Positions 47,501 to 60,609 of a DNA stretch of 64,000 bases are shown here, piece by piece; within the stretch, counting starts at the first letter, position 1, and every line of letters starts with the position of its first letter. The notes beneath the pieces are model-generated. The model was not told the DNA's origin. It worked only from the letters and a program-made list of their open reading frames with translations, and did not search any database. This DNA comes from Ectobius pallidus. Taxonomy: Eukaryota > Arthropoda > Insecta > Blattodea > Ectobiidae. The stretch covers positions 149,635,265 through 149,699,264 of the forward strand of contig CAXKWD010000005.1 in assembly GCA_964059195.1 (NCBI GenBank), read 5' to 3'. Made by a program: the position numbers and the translations under genes.

Positions 47501-49549
47501 CATTCATAACAATTCATATCAACTTTACTTTTCAATACATTTTTAATCTTAACTTTTCACTGTGTATGGCAGGTATGACAAACTCATTTTTACATGCTTA
47601 AACTAACTCTACTCGCTCAAATAGTTTTGAGAGAATAGAATTTTCTCTCATTAGATGAGAACTCAACTCTACACTATTTCTACCATGCACAGCAAAGTGT
47701 TATCTGCTTTACTTTACATATCATTAATACTATCAATAAATTGAATAAGGAATTCTGCGAAGCCTATGTTAAGGGATAATGGTTAATAAACTGACCAATG
47801 ATCAAAAGCTTTTCCGCGCTGAATGAATTCCTTATTCAATTGTGGATGTTAATGCAATAGTCTACTTATATAAATCCTTTATTCATTCGAGACACGTTTG
47901 GAATGAACTTGATCACTGCATATTCAGTTAGTAGCATTTATAGTCCTCAACATCATGTCCTAACTTTTCTTTGAAGACAATTTCTGCTTGTATTTATAAG
48001 ATCAAAATTACTTTTAAGCGAGATAGGCGATTTTCCCCGCGGAAATTGACAAAATCTACGTTCAATGAAATATGACATTAAGATATATATAAAAATGACA
48101 CTATTGAACGCTTACACGCTGAATTTGTATATTTACATAAGCAATCGTCAAGTAAAATCATCATAAGCTTAAAATATATAAGATTTCTTACATAAAGTTT
48201 TTAGAACAATTTTAGTAGAAGAGCTGATATCCATAACAACATGGAAAAATTCTCACATTTTAAATAAAGAATTAAGAATAAGAAAAGGATAATAAGGAAA
48301 GAAAAGAAATGAAAAGAAAGAGAAGTGTAAGTATAAGGAAAAGCATGAAATAAATAAATAAATAAAATGTCCAAGGTGGACTGTAAAAGAGGAATAATTA
48401 TGCATTCTATGATTAGATTAATTTCTATGGGCTCTCGCTGAAGCGCGGATAACTAACATATTCCATAGTTTTCAAGTTATTCACATGACATTTTGTTTGT
48501 AGGTTTATTTTGTTGCGTTTTTCAAACTGAATGCAACGACTTAGCTGTAGAAGCAGTAGAACTATTTTTAAAAATTAATATTAACTGAAAATTTATTAAA
48601 AACATTATTAATCAGAAACATGTTGTATAAGTATTACTAACAATGCAAATTTATAAAAGGCCTCGATTCACATTGTCCCTTTATTATTTAGGAGAGCAAA
48701 AACTATTGTTATGTACCATAATTTATGGATGCTAAGAGGGAAACTGTGATAATGTGAAGAATCTTTTCAACATAATTAATTTGCAAAACACCCGGTATTT
48801 TTATTAGTAAATCCTGACTATGAAGTTACGTTTATAGGGCATCTAAAGTTTTAATCTGATAGAGAGAGCTGAGGAAAAAATAAAGTTTGCAAGATTTTCA
48901 TACGCTAAGCTGGCTGTATTCCCTTAAATAAAGAAGACCTATAAACTGGCTAAAAACAGATTCAACAAGATTACAATCGTTTTAGTCACTCTTACAGTAA
49001 ACAGCTGAGCCTGATATAAATTAAAACACTGTTAGTGACCCTTTAAAAACATGACATCTTAAAGGCAGTCCTCTTAATTCGCTCATGCCCGAGCAAATCA
49101 AGCCTAGCCCACACGAAGGCCTGGGAAAGGCTATTTTAATTAAAATATCTCCGAGCTCAACTAAGTAACATAAAAAGTGTTGCTATTGACTCAAAATTCC
49201 CACTCTTTTAGAGATTCTCAACTATGCAAAACATTCTCCAAACTTTTATGCAGTCAGTAAGAAGGAATCCAGCAGTTTGTGTGTTTTAAAACAGAATCAA
49301 GAGAACACAATGTAAGCCAGGGATGACCAAGCTAGTCCAGTACTCGGTAGGTCATGCGGACTTCGTTTAAATAGTTAAGGTATTTATAGGCAGGTCACTC
49401 TCCTTGAACAAGCAGCTATGATTGTGACTGCAGGATTTACATTTAGTCGGTAGCAAGTTTACATTTACCACATTGTAGAGAAGAGAGATCAAGCAGTAAA
49501 GCGAAGACGTCCCTAGAACTTCTAGGCTACACACGATTAATGTTCCTAA
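47501..49549. other. Intronic sequence with a small inverted repeat
   Basis: AATTGAATAAGGAATTC (47739-47755) is perfectly inverted at 47825-47841 around 69 bp, a possible small MITE. (AAAT)n lies at 48351-48366. Otherwise nothing recognised. Confidence 0.5.
47739..47841. repeat. 103-bp inverted-repeat unit
   Basis: 17-bp perfect arms flank a 69-bp interior. Further, weaker pairing continues inward (AATTC.TGCGAAGC against its inverse). Confidence 0.75.
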
Positions 49550-49692
49550 AGTCTGGCCGTTCTAAGAAGGGAACCTCAAATAAACAAAAACAAGTACATC
49601 TGTCTCACTGTAGTACATTACTCGTATGACTTAAGAGTGAGACAGACATCCTGCTTTTTGTTTGCTTCAGGTTTCCTTCTTAGCTTGTCTCA
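49550..49692 (+). mobile_element. Foldback MITE, copy 1
   Basis: Long inverted arms: TCTAAGAAGGGAACCT .. CATCTGTCTCACT against AGTGAGACAGACATC .. AGGTTTCCTTCTTAGC. The outer left flank AGTCTGGCCGTT recurs, inverted, at the right end of copy 2. Confidence 0.85.
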
Positions 49693-51218
49693 AGTATAGT
49701 AATGAAATCTGAGTTATCTGTTATGTCATTGCAATTTCTCATACATTTTACAAACCCATGCAGGACTGCACTAAAAACAGTAAATTCAATAACTAGGCCT
49801 GTTGTTTATTTTATGTAGCCTACCACTTTCTGTTTTCATGTCAAATATTATTTAATCATGTAATTTGGCGGTATTTATTTGTATTTGATAATAATTATAT
49901 TTTAGTTTATGATTTAAGAAGTTTATGTAAATTCCTTTATGTAAATTATGTGATTCCTTAGAGGCTATCTCCGATGGAAGACAATTTTGAAATAAATAAA
50001 TAAATAAATTAAAATTTAATATTTCTAGAATTCCCCATAATTTAATTACAAATTAAAATACTGTATCCCATAGGATAGTCAACATTATGAATTTAAGGAT
50101 TGATAATTTTAGGGTGTAAACGTAACGAAACAGAATTTATGTTAATATCTTTGTTAGCAGTACGATGTAAACTCCCTTTCACAAAACTCGCCCCATCAAG
50201 GGGAAAAGCTCTGAAGAAACTGAACTGTAAATGAGAAAAATAATTCAAAGGAGCTTATACTGAAAGGAATTTATAATGGGGGGGGGGGTCTGGAACTAAT
50301 AATGGGTTTGTTTAAACAGTAATGAAATTTTATACCGCTCATCTAGAATCAATTATTAAGAACTCATTTACCTGGATTTACTTCCTACTAATATATTCTC
50401 CCTGTATAATTTAGAATCATGGACTTTATACTACCGGTTCGATAAAACCAATGAAATGCCTACTGAATAATACAACATCCTAATTCTAACTGACTTCCTC
50501 CATAGATTATGATTAATTTAAGATGGGTTTTCTAGAACCGTATTCGATGAAATGAGGATCGTTAACATTCTATACGAGAAAAATGGAAATTAATTTTCTT
50601 TTTCTCTTATTTACAGATTGAGTTCTTCCTCCAACGTCAGGAACTTAAAATTCGAGTTAACGAGATTCAGCTGTAATTAGGTAAGCATTAACGCTTTACA
50701 ACCAATTTCATTAGTAAAATAATCTTCAAAAATACTATTTTAGATCCTGAATTTACATGTTAGATTGTCTTTCTGCTAAAACATAGTTGAAATCCGCTTT
50801 CTGCAATTTAATTATAAATCCACGAAATCCACAGAACTTCATTGACATAGCAATTTTTCTTCGGAGCAATAGATATTAATTTTTCTTCGAAGCTATATAG
50901 ATATATTAATTCAAGAATAATCTACTTATAAGCTCATTACGATCAATTACATTACTTCACAATGATTTAGTACTTATTTTAAATATAGAAGACTTTGGGT
51001 TCTAAAATAGATATTTATTTTAAGTTTCTGCCTCTTCACAATACTAATTTAGCAACCAAAATATTGTCTTTTAATCCATATATGGCAATGCTTTTCGTGA
51101 ACCTTGTAATTAACTTATGACTGATCTGTGGAACTTGATCGAAATGGATCTCGATGAAATGTTTATAGCAAATTAAAACATTTAAATTTATTTTTCTCTA
51201 CCGTGTCCACATCCAATA
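49693..51218. other. AT-rich intronic sequence
   Basis: (AAAT)n lies at 49990-50008, ending a stretch that may be a LINE 3' tail. A G run lies at 50278-50288. No gene. Confidence 0.45.
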
Positions 51219-51369
51219 AAAACTAAACTCCGTGGCGCTACAAACCTGGAGGGACTTGGCCTATCACCCGACTGTTGCGTCATCTACCGCAGGCAGATGG
51301 CAGGATTGGGGGGCATGCGGTCAGCATGCCGACGCCCACGGCCGTTAATGGTGGTTTTAATGACCGGAG
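51219..51369 (-). mobile_element. SINE copy, 3' part only (family of 7124-7446)
   Basis: On the plus strand it reads ACTAAACTCCGTGGCGCTAC .. GCATGCCGACGCCCACGGCC .. TAATGGTGGTTTT, collinear with the intact copy. The tRNA head is missing (5'-truncated). Confidence 0.9.
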
Positions 51370-54253
51370 TAAAAACCCGCTACCTATCTTACTCGCAGAC
51401 AAAGTTTAAACTCGTCAAATTTGGTGGAATAAGAAAAGAATGCTGAAAAATTAATAAAGAAACAGTTGTATTGCTTTTGATAATTTTCTCATTCTTTAGG
51501 CCTATAATTAGGAGCCAGGTTTTTTTGGTAAAATAAAATGGCTGATTTCGGTGTTAACTACCATTTTGGTGGATATTCCGTGAAATAAATTATTTGCTAT
51601 ATTTAGGCCTACACAAAAATACTCTTTGCGCCGTCTAGTACATAAAGTCCCTCTTTCTCTATTCGTCTGCTCTTATGAACCGTCGTAGCTTTCGATTTTG
51701 GCATGTTTTTTGTACAAATTCAATGGTAAATGTAATGGGAATTACTATTCAACAACTTCAGGTATGCAATTTAAAACAGATGTGTCATCAGCTGTGTATA
51801 TAACGCCGAAATCTGTTTAGTACTTGCCGCATTTATCATAGATTCATAGGCATCTCAAATTCGGCAAAGAGATAGCAGAAAAGGAGTGTATTGTGATCTC
51901 TGAATAGAATATATATCTGAGTCTTTGCTGTATTCGATCACATGTAGGCCTATCGATGACTTCTTGGCAGCCATAGAAATAGCTTAAAAGAAAATACGCT
52001 ACAAAGGAAAAATCGAACTAAAACAAAATATTACGGTTTTATATGAATTTTTTGTGCACATTTCGCAATCTACGTTTGCAAGGGGAAAATTTCGCGTCTA
52101 TTGATACATTTCGCATAGCAGAATAAATTTTGCTATGTTTTGTGGATTCAATTTTTTCAATAGTGCTATTTTACGAATGTAAAAAGGTAAATTCAGTTAA
52201 GAAAAGCTGTTTTGTAAAATTTCGCGCTTATCACTGTTACAAAAAAATACGGACCCTACCAGTAACGAATGCAAAGATGCTGGATTTGTTCATCCCTGGG
52301 TTAAGTAGGCTAGAGCTGGGAGTAATAAAAGCTGTGTGCCCTGAATACTGCATGCACGCACAACTAATGAGCCTCACATGTGACCCAACAGTGTAATTGC
52401 ACAGGTGAGCTGTTATAATTGTTCCGTCTTCTCATTCATAAGTTCATGACCCAACAAATCCGGCAGACTAAACACATAGCTTGCTCTTGTCCTTACACCA
52501 GTCAATTTGTGCTTTCATAGGGAACTATTCAACTTTCTTAATTTCAGCCAATTTGCAAGGAAGAGGGAAAGAACGAGTAGAACGAAAGACAAACGGTCGG
52601 CAGAGTCTAAGTAAGTAAGGAATAAGAAAATAGAGCCCAAGTAAGTAAGAAATAAAGAAAGAAAAGAAAAGAGAAAATTGAGCCCAAGTAAGTAAGAAAT
52701 AGACCTAAAGAAATAAAGTAAATAAGACCTAAGTGAAAAATAAAAAGACAATACAGATGAAAATAAGAAAATAAATAAATACATAAATATAAATAAAGAA
52801 TTGATAATGAGTCGGCTTTCTAAAGGTCTAACTGATTGGTTGGTGCGTGACATTCATGATACAGAGTCCCAATTTTAAAGGAAATTCATTTTTTATTCAA
52901 TATGACCATAATATAATGAACAGCAGAATAAGTAATTTTAAATGATCTTTTAATCCTTTTTCATCAAATGTTACTTTTTTAACATTTTAATGCTTCTTAG
53001 AGGAAAACTGCATACATTTCAAAAAATCCCTTAAATTTTTACGATAAAACTTTTTGCTGCACTATTTCAAAAATTGAGAGAAAAGAAAAGCCCAAAGGTA
53101 CCCACCCCAGCGCATCGAGTGACCTGCATATAAATATTAAAAAGCACTAGAATATTGCATTTTCTCATTTATATTACGCAGATTAGAACCAGTAAACTAA
53201 GAAACAGAAAGCCACTTCCTAGCGACTTCCAGCTATGCTGTTTACTGAAACATGGACGTACAAGTGATTCGGAGGTAGAGATCGAAATATAGATTCAAAG
53301 AGAGCGGGTAACAATGTTTTGAAAAGGATATAAATCCTTTCTTTTGGGTAGAGTTCAAAACATGTAGGTCTGGAATCTGTAGTAAAACTCAAATCTTGCC
53401 TTATGATACCAAATGGCTTGAGTGGGGAAAGTAAAAAATTGAATAAATATTGAAAAACAATTTCGAAACTTAAATTAAATTGGAAAATCTTTCATAACTT
53501 CCTTGCCAGTATGTGCCGATTAGTAACATTCTGCGAATCTAACCCGACTGAAGATGAATGATATCTTCAGCATAAATAGATTAAATGTACTCGTAATTTA
53601 CATTAGACAATCCTTGATCGAAAAGAGAGGGCCCATGTACAGCTGTTGTACGCAACGATTTGGTTCGAGAATTGCCTAGGAATCGGCAGGAACTATTCAG
53701 CAGCTGCAAGTCTTCAGCTCGTAATTCATACTTTTTTTAAAAAATAAACCTCTCTCAGTATATGGTTTTTCCCTACTTTTCCCCTCTAAAACTCCCAGAA
53801 TGATTATTCACTGCATAGTTTCGTTACTACGTATATCCCTGAAGAGAAATGTCACAATGAATTGTTATCTCTTTAGCAAACCTCAACATCAAATACGAAC
53901 AGGTTTACAGATATGTTTGGCGATTGCTGCACAACCACAAATTGGACATTAAAGTATTATACGAGTTTGGTGTAAAGTTATAGAGCAAGTAATGGCTATA
54001 TTTCAAAGCCATGTGCACAGTAATTGTCATTTAATGTATAGACTAGGCAGGTGTGTATTGCATTCGCTTTCGAAAAACGAAGTACTAATTTTATTACTTG
54101 TACTGATTGGTGAACTAAATTTTGCATAATATAGTTCAGTCAATAAACGTCAAAAAACACTTAATAGGAAAAAAAATCGTGTAGTTTTGAAATTTGGCAG
54201 AGTTGTCAGGGGGACTGTCCTGAATAACATACTAAAGAGCTACACTGCATACC
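51370..54253. other. Intronic sequence with a purine-rich minisatellite
   Basis: No coding or transposon signal was recognised apart from the repeat at 52603-52740. Confidence 0.45.
52603..52740. repeat. Purine-rich minisatellite
   Basis: GAGYCYAAGTAAGTAAGRAAT units start at 52603, 52633 and 52680, separated by variable AAAG-rich spacers. Confidence 0.75.
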
Positions 54254-54400
54254 AGAGACGAGCTAAGAAAGAAACTTGAAGTAAACAAAAACACCAGTAT
54301 GTCTGTCTCACTCTTAAATCTTAGGAGTAATGTGCTAGAGTGAGACAGATGTACTGATTTTTGTTTACTTCAGGTTTCCTTCTTAGAACGGCCAGACTTT
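54254..54400 (-). mobile_element. Foldback MITE, copy 2 (inverse orientation)
   Basis: Same arms as 49550-49692 (GAGCTAAGAAAGAAACTTGA .. TCTGTCTCACT and AGTGAGACAGATG .. AGGTTTCCTTCTTAGAACGG). It is inserted the other way round. Confidence 0.87.
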
Positions 54401-54407
54401 TAGATGT

Positions 54408-54741
54408 CCGAACATCTACAGTGAGGTCGATAGGTATCTAGAGGAAGATTTTCAATGGGACTGGGTACGTCAGCGTATAAAATTGAAATATTCCCGGGAT
54501 CGATTCCAGACCAGGATAAGTTTCTCTCTATAGAATACAAATATATAGCCTATAATTTCAGTGAGATAAGAACCTATCATTAATTAGGCCTAATGAAGCT
54601 AAAATCTTCGTTAACTTAAAATCCCATAATTGAATAAACACCCGAGTCAGATGCATCCTCGTCACAAAGTAAATGTGCAAACATCTATAGCGAGGTCGGC
54701 AGGGGTCTAGAGGAAGAGTTGGAATGGAACGGGGTACGTCC
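54408..54741. repeat. Pair of diverged direct repeats
   Basis: 54408-54471 and 54678-54741 share ACATCTAYAGYGAGGTCG and TCTAGAGGAAGA .. GGGTACGTC. They may be heads of an old SINE or tandem copies of one element. Confidence 0.65.
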
Positions 54742-55849
54742 TATGGGAACCTCGTAAGATGAAACCCTAGTTTTCGATTACGACCAAATTTCGTCATCTC
54801 TTCGGTGAGATTAGGACTTAAAATGGTTATGAATTTGATTTATTATACATTTTCCCTCGTCTTCAATAGCTATCTTCCCTACATGACCCTTGGTCCAAGA
54901 ACTACCATTAAAAGACATGTTTACCAACCCAGATTTATGTAAAAACAGAGTACCCAGAGAGTTGGAATCCCGAGAAATTGTCATAAGTGAGTCAAGTCAG
55001 TTTCTTATTTATTCCTAAAATGTTTACTACCGTAGGCATTATATTATAGATTTAAAAATCACCTGTAATTATGTCTTATCGACGAAATACGTTATCCACA
55101 ACTATTCTTTAGCCTAAAACCTCATTGTTCCTCTTGAATATTCATAGAGCCAGTTGTATGTTAAGAGTTATATTACACAATGTGTTTACGACCCAAGAAG
55201 TCAGATGATCAAATAATTCGGATAACCAAGGCTGACCTATATGGCCGGATGAATGAGTTATAGGCCTGCGTGATATCATGCACACCTGGTTTACCTGTTA
55301 CCCTACTTAACTTTCTTTTCGGGGTTTCTGCCAGGCAGGGTGCAGATGTTGTTTTACCCACTCAACATTTCATTAAGATCTCGCTTCTTGGACCAGTTAA
55401 TCTTGTCCGACATTTGTTTCCGGTAAGATCTGCCAACTATAAGTTGTCTGAACAGTAGCGTTTATAGGATGGATTAAATGCCACATGACATATCAATGCA
55501 TAGAGGATAATAACTGACATTAACGCTTCAACCTGCAAAATCATACGTCAAAACCTTCGGTGGTGACTACCTTTAGGCCATCATTATAACCCTACGTTTC
55601 GTTCTTCGCTTTAGCCAATATTTTTATTCGAAGAAGTGTCAGGCTGCTAAACACGTCCTAAAGCAATGCAATGCTAACGCAAAAAGAGTTATGGCTTATG
55701 CAGATGCATAAGTTATAACAAAAACCCAGCTAGATTACAAATGTTTCACGCAATTACAGGAATTCTATGAATCTCTAGTCACATTTTATATAGTCGTTTA
55801 CAGTTTTCAAATCTCAAGTTCCAATCTTCATCTTAACAGCAGTAAGTCA
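54742..55849. other. Intronic sequence, nothing recognised
   Basis: No feature supported. Confidence 0.45.
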
Positions 55850-56105
55850 GAGGTGTATAGAACGTCAAGGAGAGACCTCCATCTAACATTACTGACGATT
55901 AAAGACTTAATATCCTTCCACTTCTCCCAGAATGATCTACTTTATCATTGTAGATCTCCTCCATGTCCCACTCTTCGAGGTCCTTCAGGATTCCAATTTA
56001 ATGCCTGTTTTTCTGCGGCTTCTGCAGGTATCGTAATGCATGGTTTATCCAGTGACTGTTTAATGTCCTCTGGTAGCATCTGTTTTTTAAACGTTTGAAA
56101 TTTTG
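55850..56105 (-). pseudogene. Decayed LINE ORF2 C-terminus
   Basis: The minus strand reads EAAEKQALNWNPEG then PRRVG. Frameshifted TWRR follows (RRGRPRxTWRR in intact relatives), then FWEKWKDIKSLIVSNVRW and RSLLDVLYTS. This matches the familiar end of invertebrate LINE reverse-transcriptase polyproteins. Two stop codons and at least two frameshifts show it is dead. It is a different family from the fragment at 16.9 kb. Confidence 0.7.
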
Positions 56106-56450
56106 ACCTAATTATGTTGTTTAAACAACCACGTGTCTATGCCTTAAACTTTAAACATACTTTCAAATTTTTTGCTATAATGTATGATTTCTGCCAAATA
56201 ATACACTTGATGTTCAAAAATTCAATGCCCAAACTGTTGGGGATGATAAAGAAGACCAAAGAAACATTTTTAAAAATTATAATGAGTCACGTCTGTCATA
56301 CATGTTTATCGTCTCCTTTATCATCCCTAGCAGTTTCGGCCTGGAATTTTGAACATCCTGTAGGCCTATAATACACTGTGCAAGAATTTCTATTCAGGAC
56401 ATTCGTACTTATTAATCATTCGTCAATTTTACCGACATAAATTAATTTAT
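56106..56450. other. Intronic sequence or LINE continuation
   Basis: An 85-codon plus frame has no recognisable domain. It may contain more of the LINE but no further motif is readable. Confidence 0.35.
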
Positions 56451-56454
56451 AAGC

Positions 56455-56593
56455 ATTCATGAGCCACAGATTATTGTCTCTGTTGGACACTACATGAGAA
56501 TATTATAGGAGGAAAATTCCTCCGGCACTGGGACTTGAACCCAGGACCTTTGGCTATTCGCGCCAATGCTCTACCAACTGAGCTAAGCCGGAG
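56455..56593 (-). mobile_element. tRNA-like SINE with intact cloverleaf head
   Basis: On the minus strand 56593-56520 folds as a 74-nt cloverleaf. It has a 7-bp acceptor stem (CTCCGGC/GCCGGAG), D arm (AGCTCAGTTGGTAGAGC), anticodon stem TTGGC/GCCAA with loop GCGAATA, and T arm CTGGG/CCCAG. Base 33 is C instead of the near-universal U, and the body at 56455-56519 recurs at 40870-40925. It is therefore a SINE and not a functional tRNA gene. Confidence 0.8.
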
Positions 56594-58170
56594 CTCAATT
56601 CACAGCGCCAGATGGAACTCCACTCCTATGACTGATTGCCCTAATGGTCTACCTCACAGACAGACAAGTTATGTCATATGCAGTAAATATTCTCATAAAT
56701 TAATTTGTTTGCAATAGGAGGCCTACAGAGTCAGTAAGAATGAGGATTAAGATATGTCGACTAGGTGACCTACAGATGACACAAGAAGAACCGATGTACG
56801 CGATTTTATTCAGTTCTAATCGTATGACGTAAAAGAAACGTCACAGTTCTACACGTATCTCTTTGATTTAAGTTTCTTGCAACACTACCTATTTAAATGT
56901 CCCTATTTTCCAAATCATATAATGCAGTTCCAGGGTTCCGAAAGCTGAAATAAACCCTGGAGGTGTTTCAAAAACATTTAAAATGAAGGTCAATAGAATA
57001 ATTAATAGCAGACACAGACTTATAGGCCTATATTTTTCGACGGTAATCCATTTAATCCTCTTAATGCGTTTCATTTGCTATTGGTTTTGTCTTTGGTGTC
57101 AGAACGCACTTCTGTAAGAAGTAAGGAAGCACGGATAATTATATTGGTTTGGGAGTAGCAAATGAACTTAGTTCAAGCACATGATAACAGAGGGAACCAG
57201 GTGTTTAATTGCTACTAGAATCTCAAGGTAATAAGAAGTGAATAAGAAGAAAAGGCATCAGACACAACCAGTGGCGGCATCTTTCTTAAGTAGACATCTG
57301 TTCTTCTCGGCTTATTTACTTGACTTACAAATTCATTAAGCCATTTCATTTAAATTTTGATGATCTCTGAATAAAAGTTCGGCAGTATTTAAAAATCCAC
57401 GTGTTCTTGGGAGGAAGCTGTATTTTATTTTATTTTCTTTTTTCTTTTTTATTTTATTTTTTCTTTTTTATTTTATTTTTTTAATTTTTTTATTTTTTGC
57501 GGTTTTGAGTATCTTTCACTACGTGAGACCCCAGATAATAAATTTGAACTTATGGCATAAAAATAACTTTCGAGCAAAAATAACATAAGAAATGTATTTG
57601 TTTCAGAATCCTAATTTAAAAGCTTTTTTTAGATTTTATTTTTTTAAGTTATCATGAGTTCATACGCTTGTGACTAGTAATAACTAAGAAACTAAAATTA
57701 GCCGAAAAACTTTCCTACTTACATAGGCAACGATATTTTTCGAGAATACACAATCTTCGATTACTTTCACAATACTAATAATAACAAGGTGATTCAAATA
57801 CAATTCTGTTCCATAACAGAAGCTAGTTACTTAGAAAACTTAAATTAAAGATCAGGTTACGAATTAGACTATGATGTTATAAATGAAGTTTTTTAGTTCT
57901 ACTGATATTCTTATTTTTACCCGGACAATTTCATAAGAATGTACTACTGGTACTGAACCTGTTTACCGTGCCACCCTCTTCCCCGCAACACAGACCCCTC
58001 AGAAAGGGCTACAGAAATTATAACTGAACTGACCTGACACAACACAAATTGTCACATGTAGGCCTACTTAAGATAGCACGATTTATAAACACAAAGAATA
58101 CTGACAAATTTAATCCTATTCCCATCGAAGCATACAAGCGACATCCATTATTATATAAAACAAGTAAGTA
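56594..58170. other. Intronic sequence with a T-rich tract
   Basis: 57419-57500 is a (TTTTATTTTC)-like run, perhaps the A-rich tail of a minus-strand retroelement. Nothing else was supported. Confidence 0.45.
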
Positions 58171-58296
58171 CTGTCTAGCGGTGAGCGGAAGGCCGAGCTG
58201 GTGGCATAGTGGGGGAAAGACATAGACAGTAAATGCACGCGCATGGTAAGGTAGTGGGGGAACGTTTGCTCGACCTTCAGCTCGCCACCAGACAGT
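58171..58296. mobile_element. Small foldback MITE, 126 bp
   Basis: Arms CTGTCTAGCGGTGAGCGGAA and (inverse) CTGTCTGGTGGCGAGCTGAA continue to GGYCGAGC. TA lies immediately outside both ends, compatible with a Tc1/mariner-type target. Confidence 0.82.
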
Positions 58297-60601
58297 AGGT
58301 ATCCGAGATTTTTTTACTCAACTCCTAGATGTATTATTTAAATAATTTATTCAACAGATAAATAATTATAAGGTATTTATTAACACTGACATCGTTTTTA
58401 CATAAACTGGAGGAATTACATAAATTGGAGTTTTATTCTTAATTATATTGTTTTACGTAATAAATATAAGTAATGGAACGAAAATACCTAATTTTGCGCT
58501 TCCGTATGGACATAAAGAATCGAAATAAAACGACTAAAACGTACAGTTTTCTCACTTCATCCATTTATATAGAAAAGAGGCAGTACTATAGGGAGCGCAT
58601 ATTCAGTTGTGTCAGCCTCACGTAAAGGTAGGAATTAGGTGATGAGTAGTGAGTATGCTATGCCAGAAGTCTGTAAATAATTCTATCTCTGACACATTAT
58701 TCATCCTATTCTCTTTACTTCTTACCTTACATTGGCCATTATCCTAACTTTCCTACTTTTTATTATATCTACTTCATATTTGTGTTATTGTAAGTACATG
58801 ATGTATTGCTAGTATAGTCATGAACATTGTAATTGGGTGTATACCTGTAATGTTCATTCTTGATTAAATAAATAAGTAAAAAAATAAAAATAAACAATGT
58901 CTTGACAATGGAAATGATATACGTTCGTATCAAAAACTCTCTTTGCTATTTTCTATGCACATTTCGTTAGGTACTTCATTCCAACAACCCAATAAAATAC
59001 CAAATTATTATTTCTGGTGAAGCACTGAATGGGCAAGATTTTCACATGGTTTTCCTGGTTCACCATTTTATTTTTATTCTTTTTTTGCTTTGAATAAACA
59101 CTTCGTTAATAGAAAATATTTCTCTAATTACAGATATTGACGAAGCTATCATGGAGTACCCAGCAAAGATGTCGAGTTTTACTTTTTCGGTGTTGATCGG
59201 TGTATAATAGTGACGCGTGTACAAACTTTCCTTTATCAAGAAACAAGAATACTTGAAGACAGTGTTTGTGTTTTTATTTTGTGTTTGTGACATCAAGGAA
59301 AAACTTTTCTATATCAAGAACAAGCTGAGGAAGACATCACTAAAATTCAGAACTTCACTTCATAATTCTGTGCCTTGGCATGGAACTTTGAAGTGTAGTC
59401 TGTATATGTTCCATTTCTAATACTGCTGGACACCTCAAGGTATTAACGAAAGTAGTACTTAGAAATGAGCATAGATAGGAGCCTCTTTTTAGAGGAGAAG
59501 AGCGGTCTTGGTGCAGACCGAGGCCACTGAACACCAGAAGACCAGCAATTTTCTCATCGAAAACAGGTAAAGAATATGCATACTAAGCATGACTCACTGA
59601 AAAATATTTTAATACTTAATACAAAATAGCCTCCGAGTGATTAGGTTTGCGGTAGGTGACAGAGACACTATTCCTAAATTCTTTGTCAATTCCAATGAAG
59701 AATTTAAAATCATCCCACATTGTTGATTGAAGAAATTAGCCTCTTGGTATTCAAAGGGTCTCTAATATTCTGCAAAGCAAAAAGCTTTGTTTATAAACTG
59801 AATTCGGTTTGCATTAAAAACAAACAAAGAAAAGACCAGAAAAATATACGAAAATGATTAATACAAATATATGTTTGCATGCCGTATATGCCCTTTCTAT
59901 ATCTGTACCAAATTGTGTAAACATATTCTGTGGCAACTTTGCAAAAGGAAAATGTTCATTCGGGTTTGGAAATAAAATGACACAGGCCTATACAAAATGA
60001 CCCCTTAATAATATATTCTTATAATTTATTTTTCATACAAATCACTTATTTGTACAGTTATTCCTCTAATAATAAAATTTCAACACTTTTTTTTAGCAGT
60101 ACCCAAGTCTTTGAATACATAATTCCAGTAAATGATTAGCCTATAACAAAATCAAGTCCAGCGTTAGCCTTTGCGAATGAGGAAACTATGAAATGCCAAC
60201 CCAAGTCAAATTTGGCTGGCCACAAGGTTTGAGATTTGAACCCAGGACCTCTTGCCTATACCACCTATCTCTCTTTGTCGTTAGTTTGATCATTACGACT
60301 GAGGAACACTGCATTTCACAACAATAAGTTAATTATAGTTATGTATTCTTGTTACTAAAGGAAACAAAAGAACATCATTCATATTATACTGTAATTAATG
60401 TATGTTCAGACATTCTGCATTTAAGTCATACTTATTTAGTTTTTATCATGATGACTATTAATTTTATAAAGATTTTTTATAAAGAAACAAAAATGTCCAT
60501 TTTAATTTTCTCTACAACTTTCCTGTGCTAGGTTTTTATGTATCTCCTACTGGTAATGGCGATAGCCTAGAAAAATCTAAAATTGATCAGGATCAAGTAG
60601 C
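58297..60601. other. Intronic sequence
   Basis: It includes the dispersed repeat 58547-58610 (see 25323-25389). A TTAAATAAATAAGT-ended stretch near 58863-58880 could be a LINE tail. 60222-60275 holds a minus-strand B-box-like tRNA remnant (TGGGTTCAAATCTCA in complement). No gene. Confidence 0.45.
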
Positions 60602-60609
60602 CTCTAAGT

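Noticed and set aside
56520..56593. Functional tRNA-Phe(GAA) gene
   Set aside because: C at position 33, and flanked by a SINE body that recurs at 40.8 kb.
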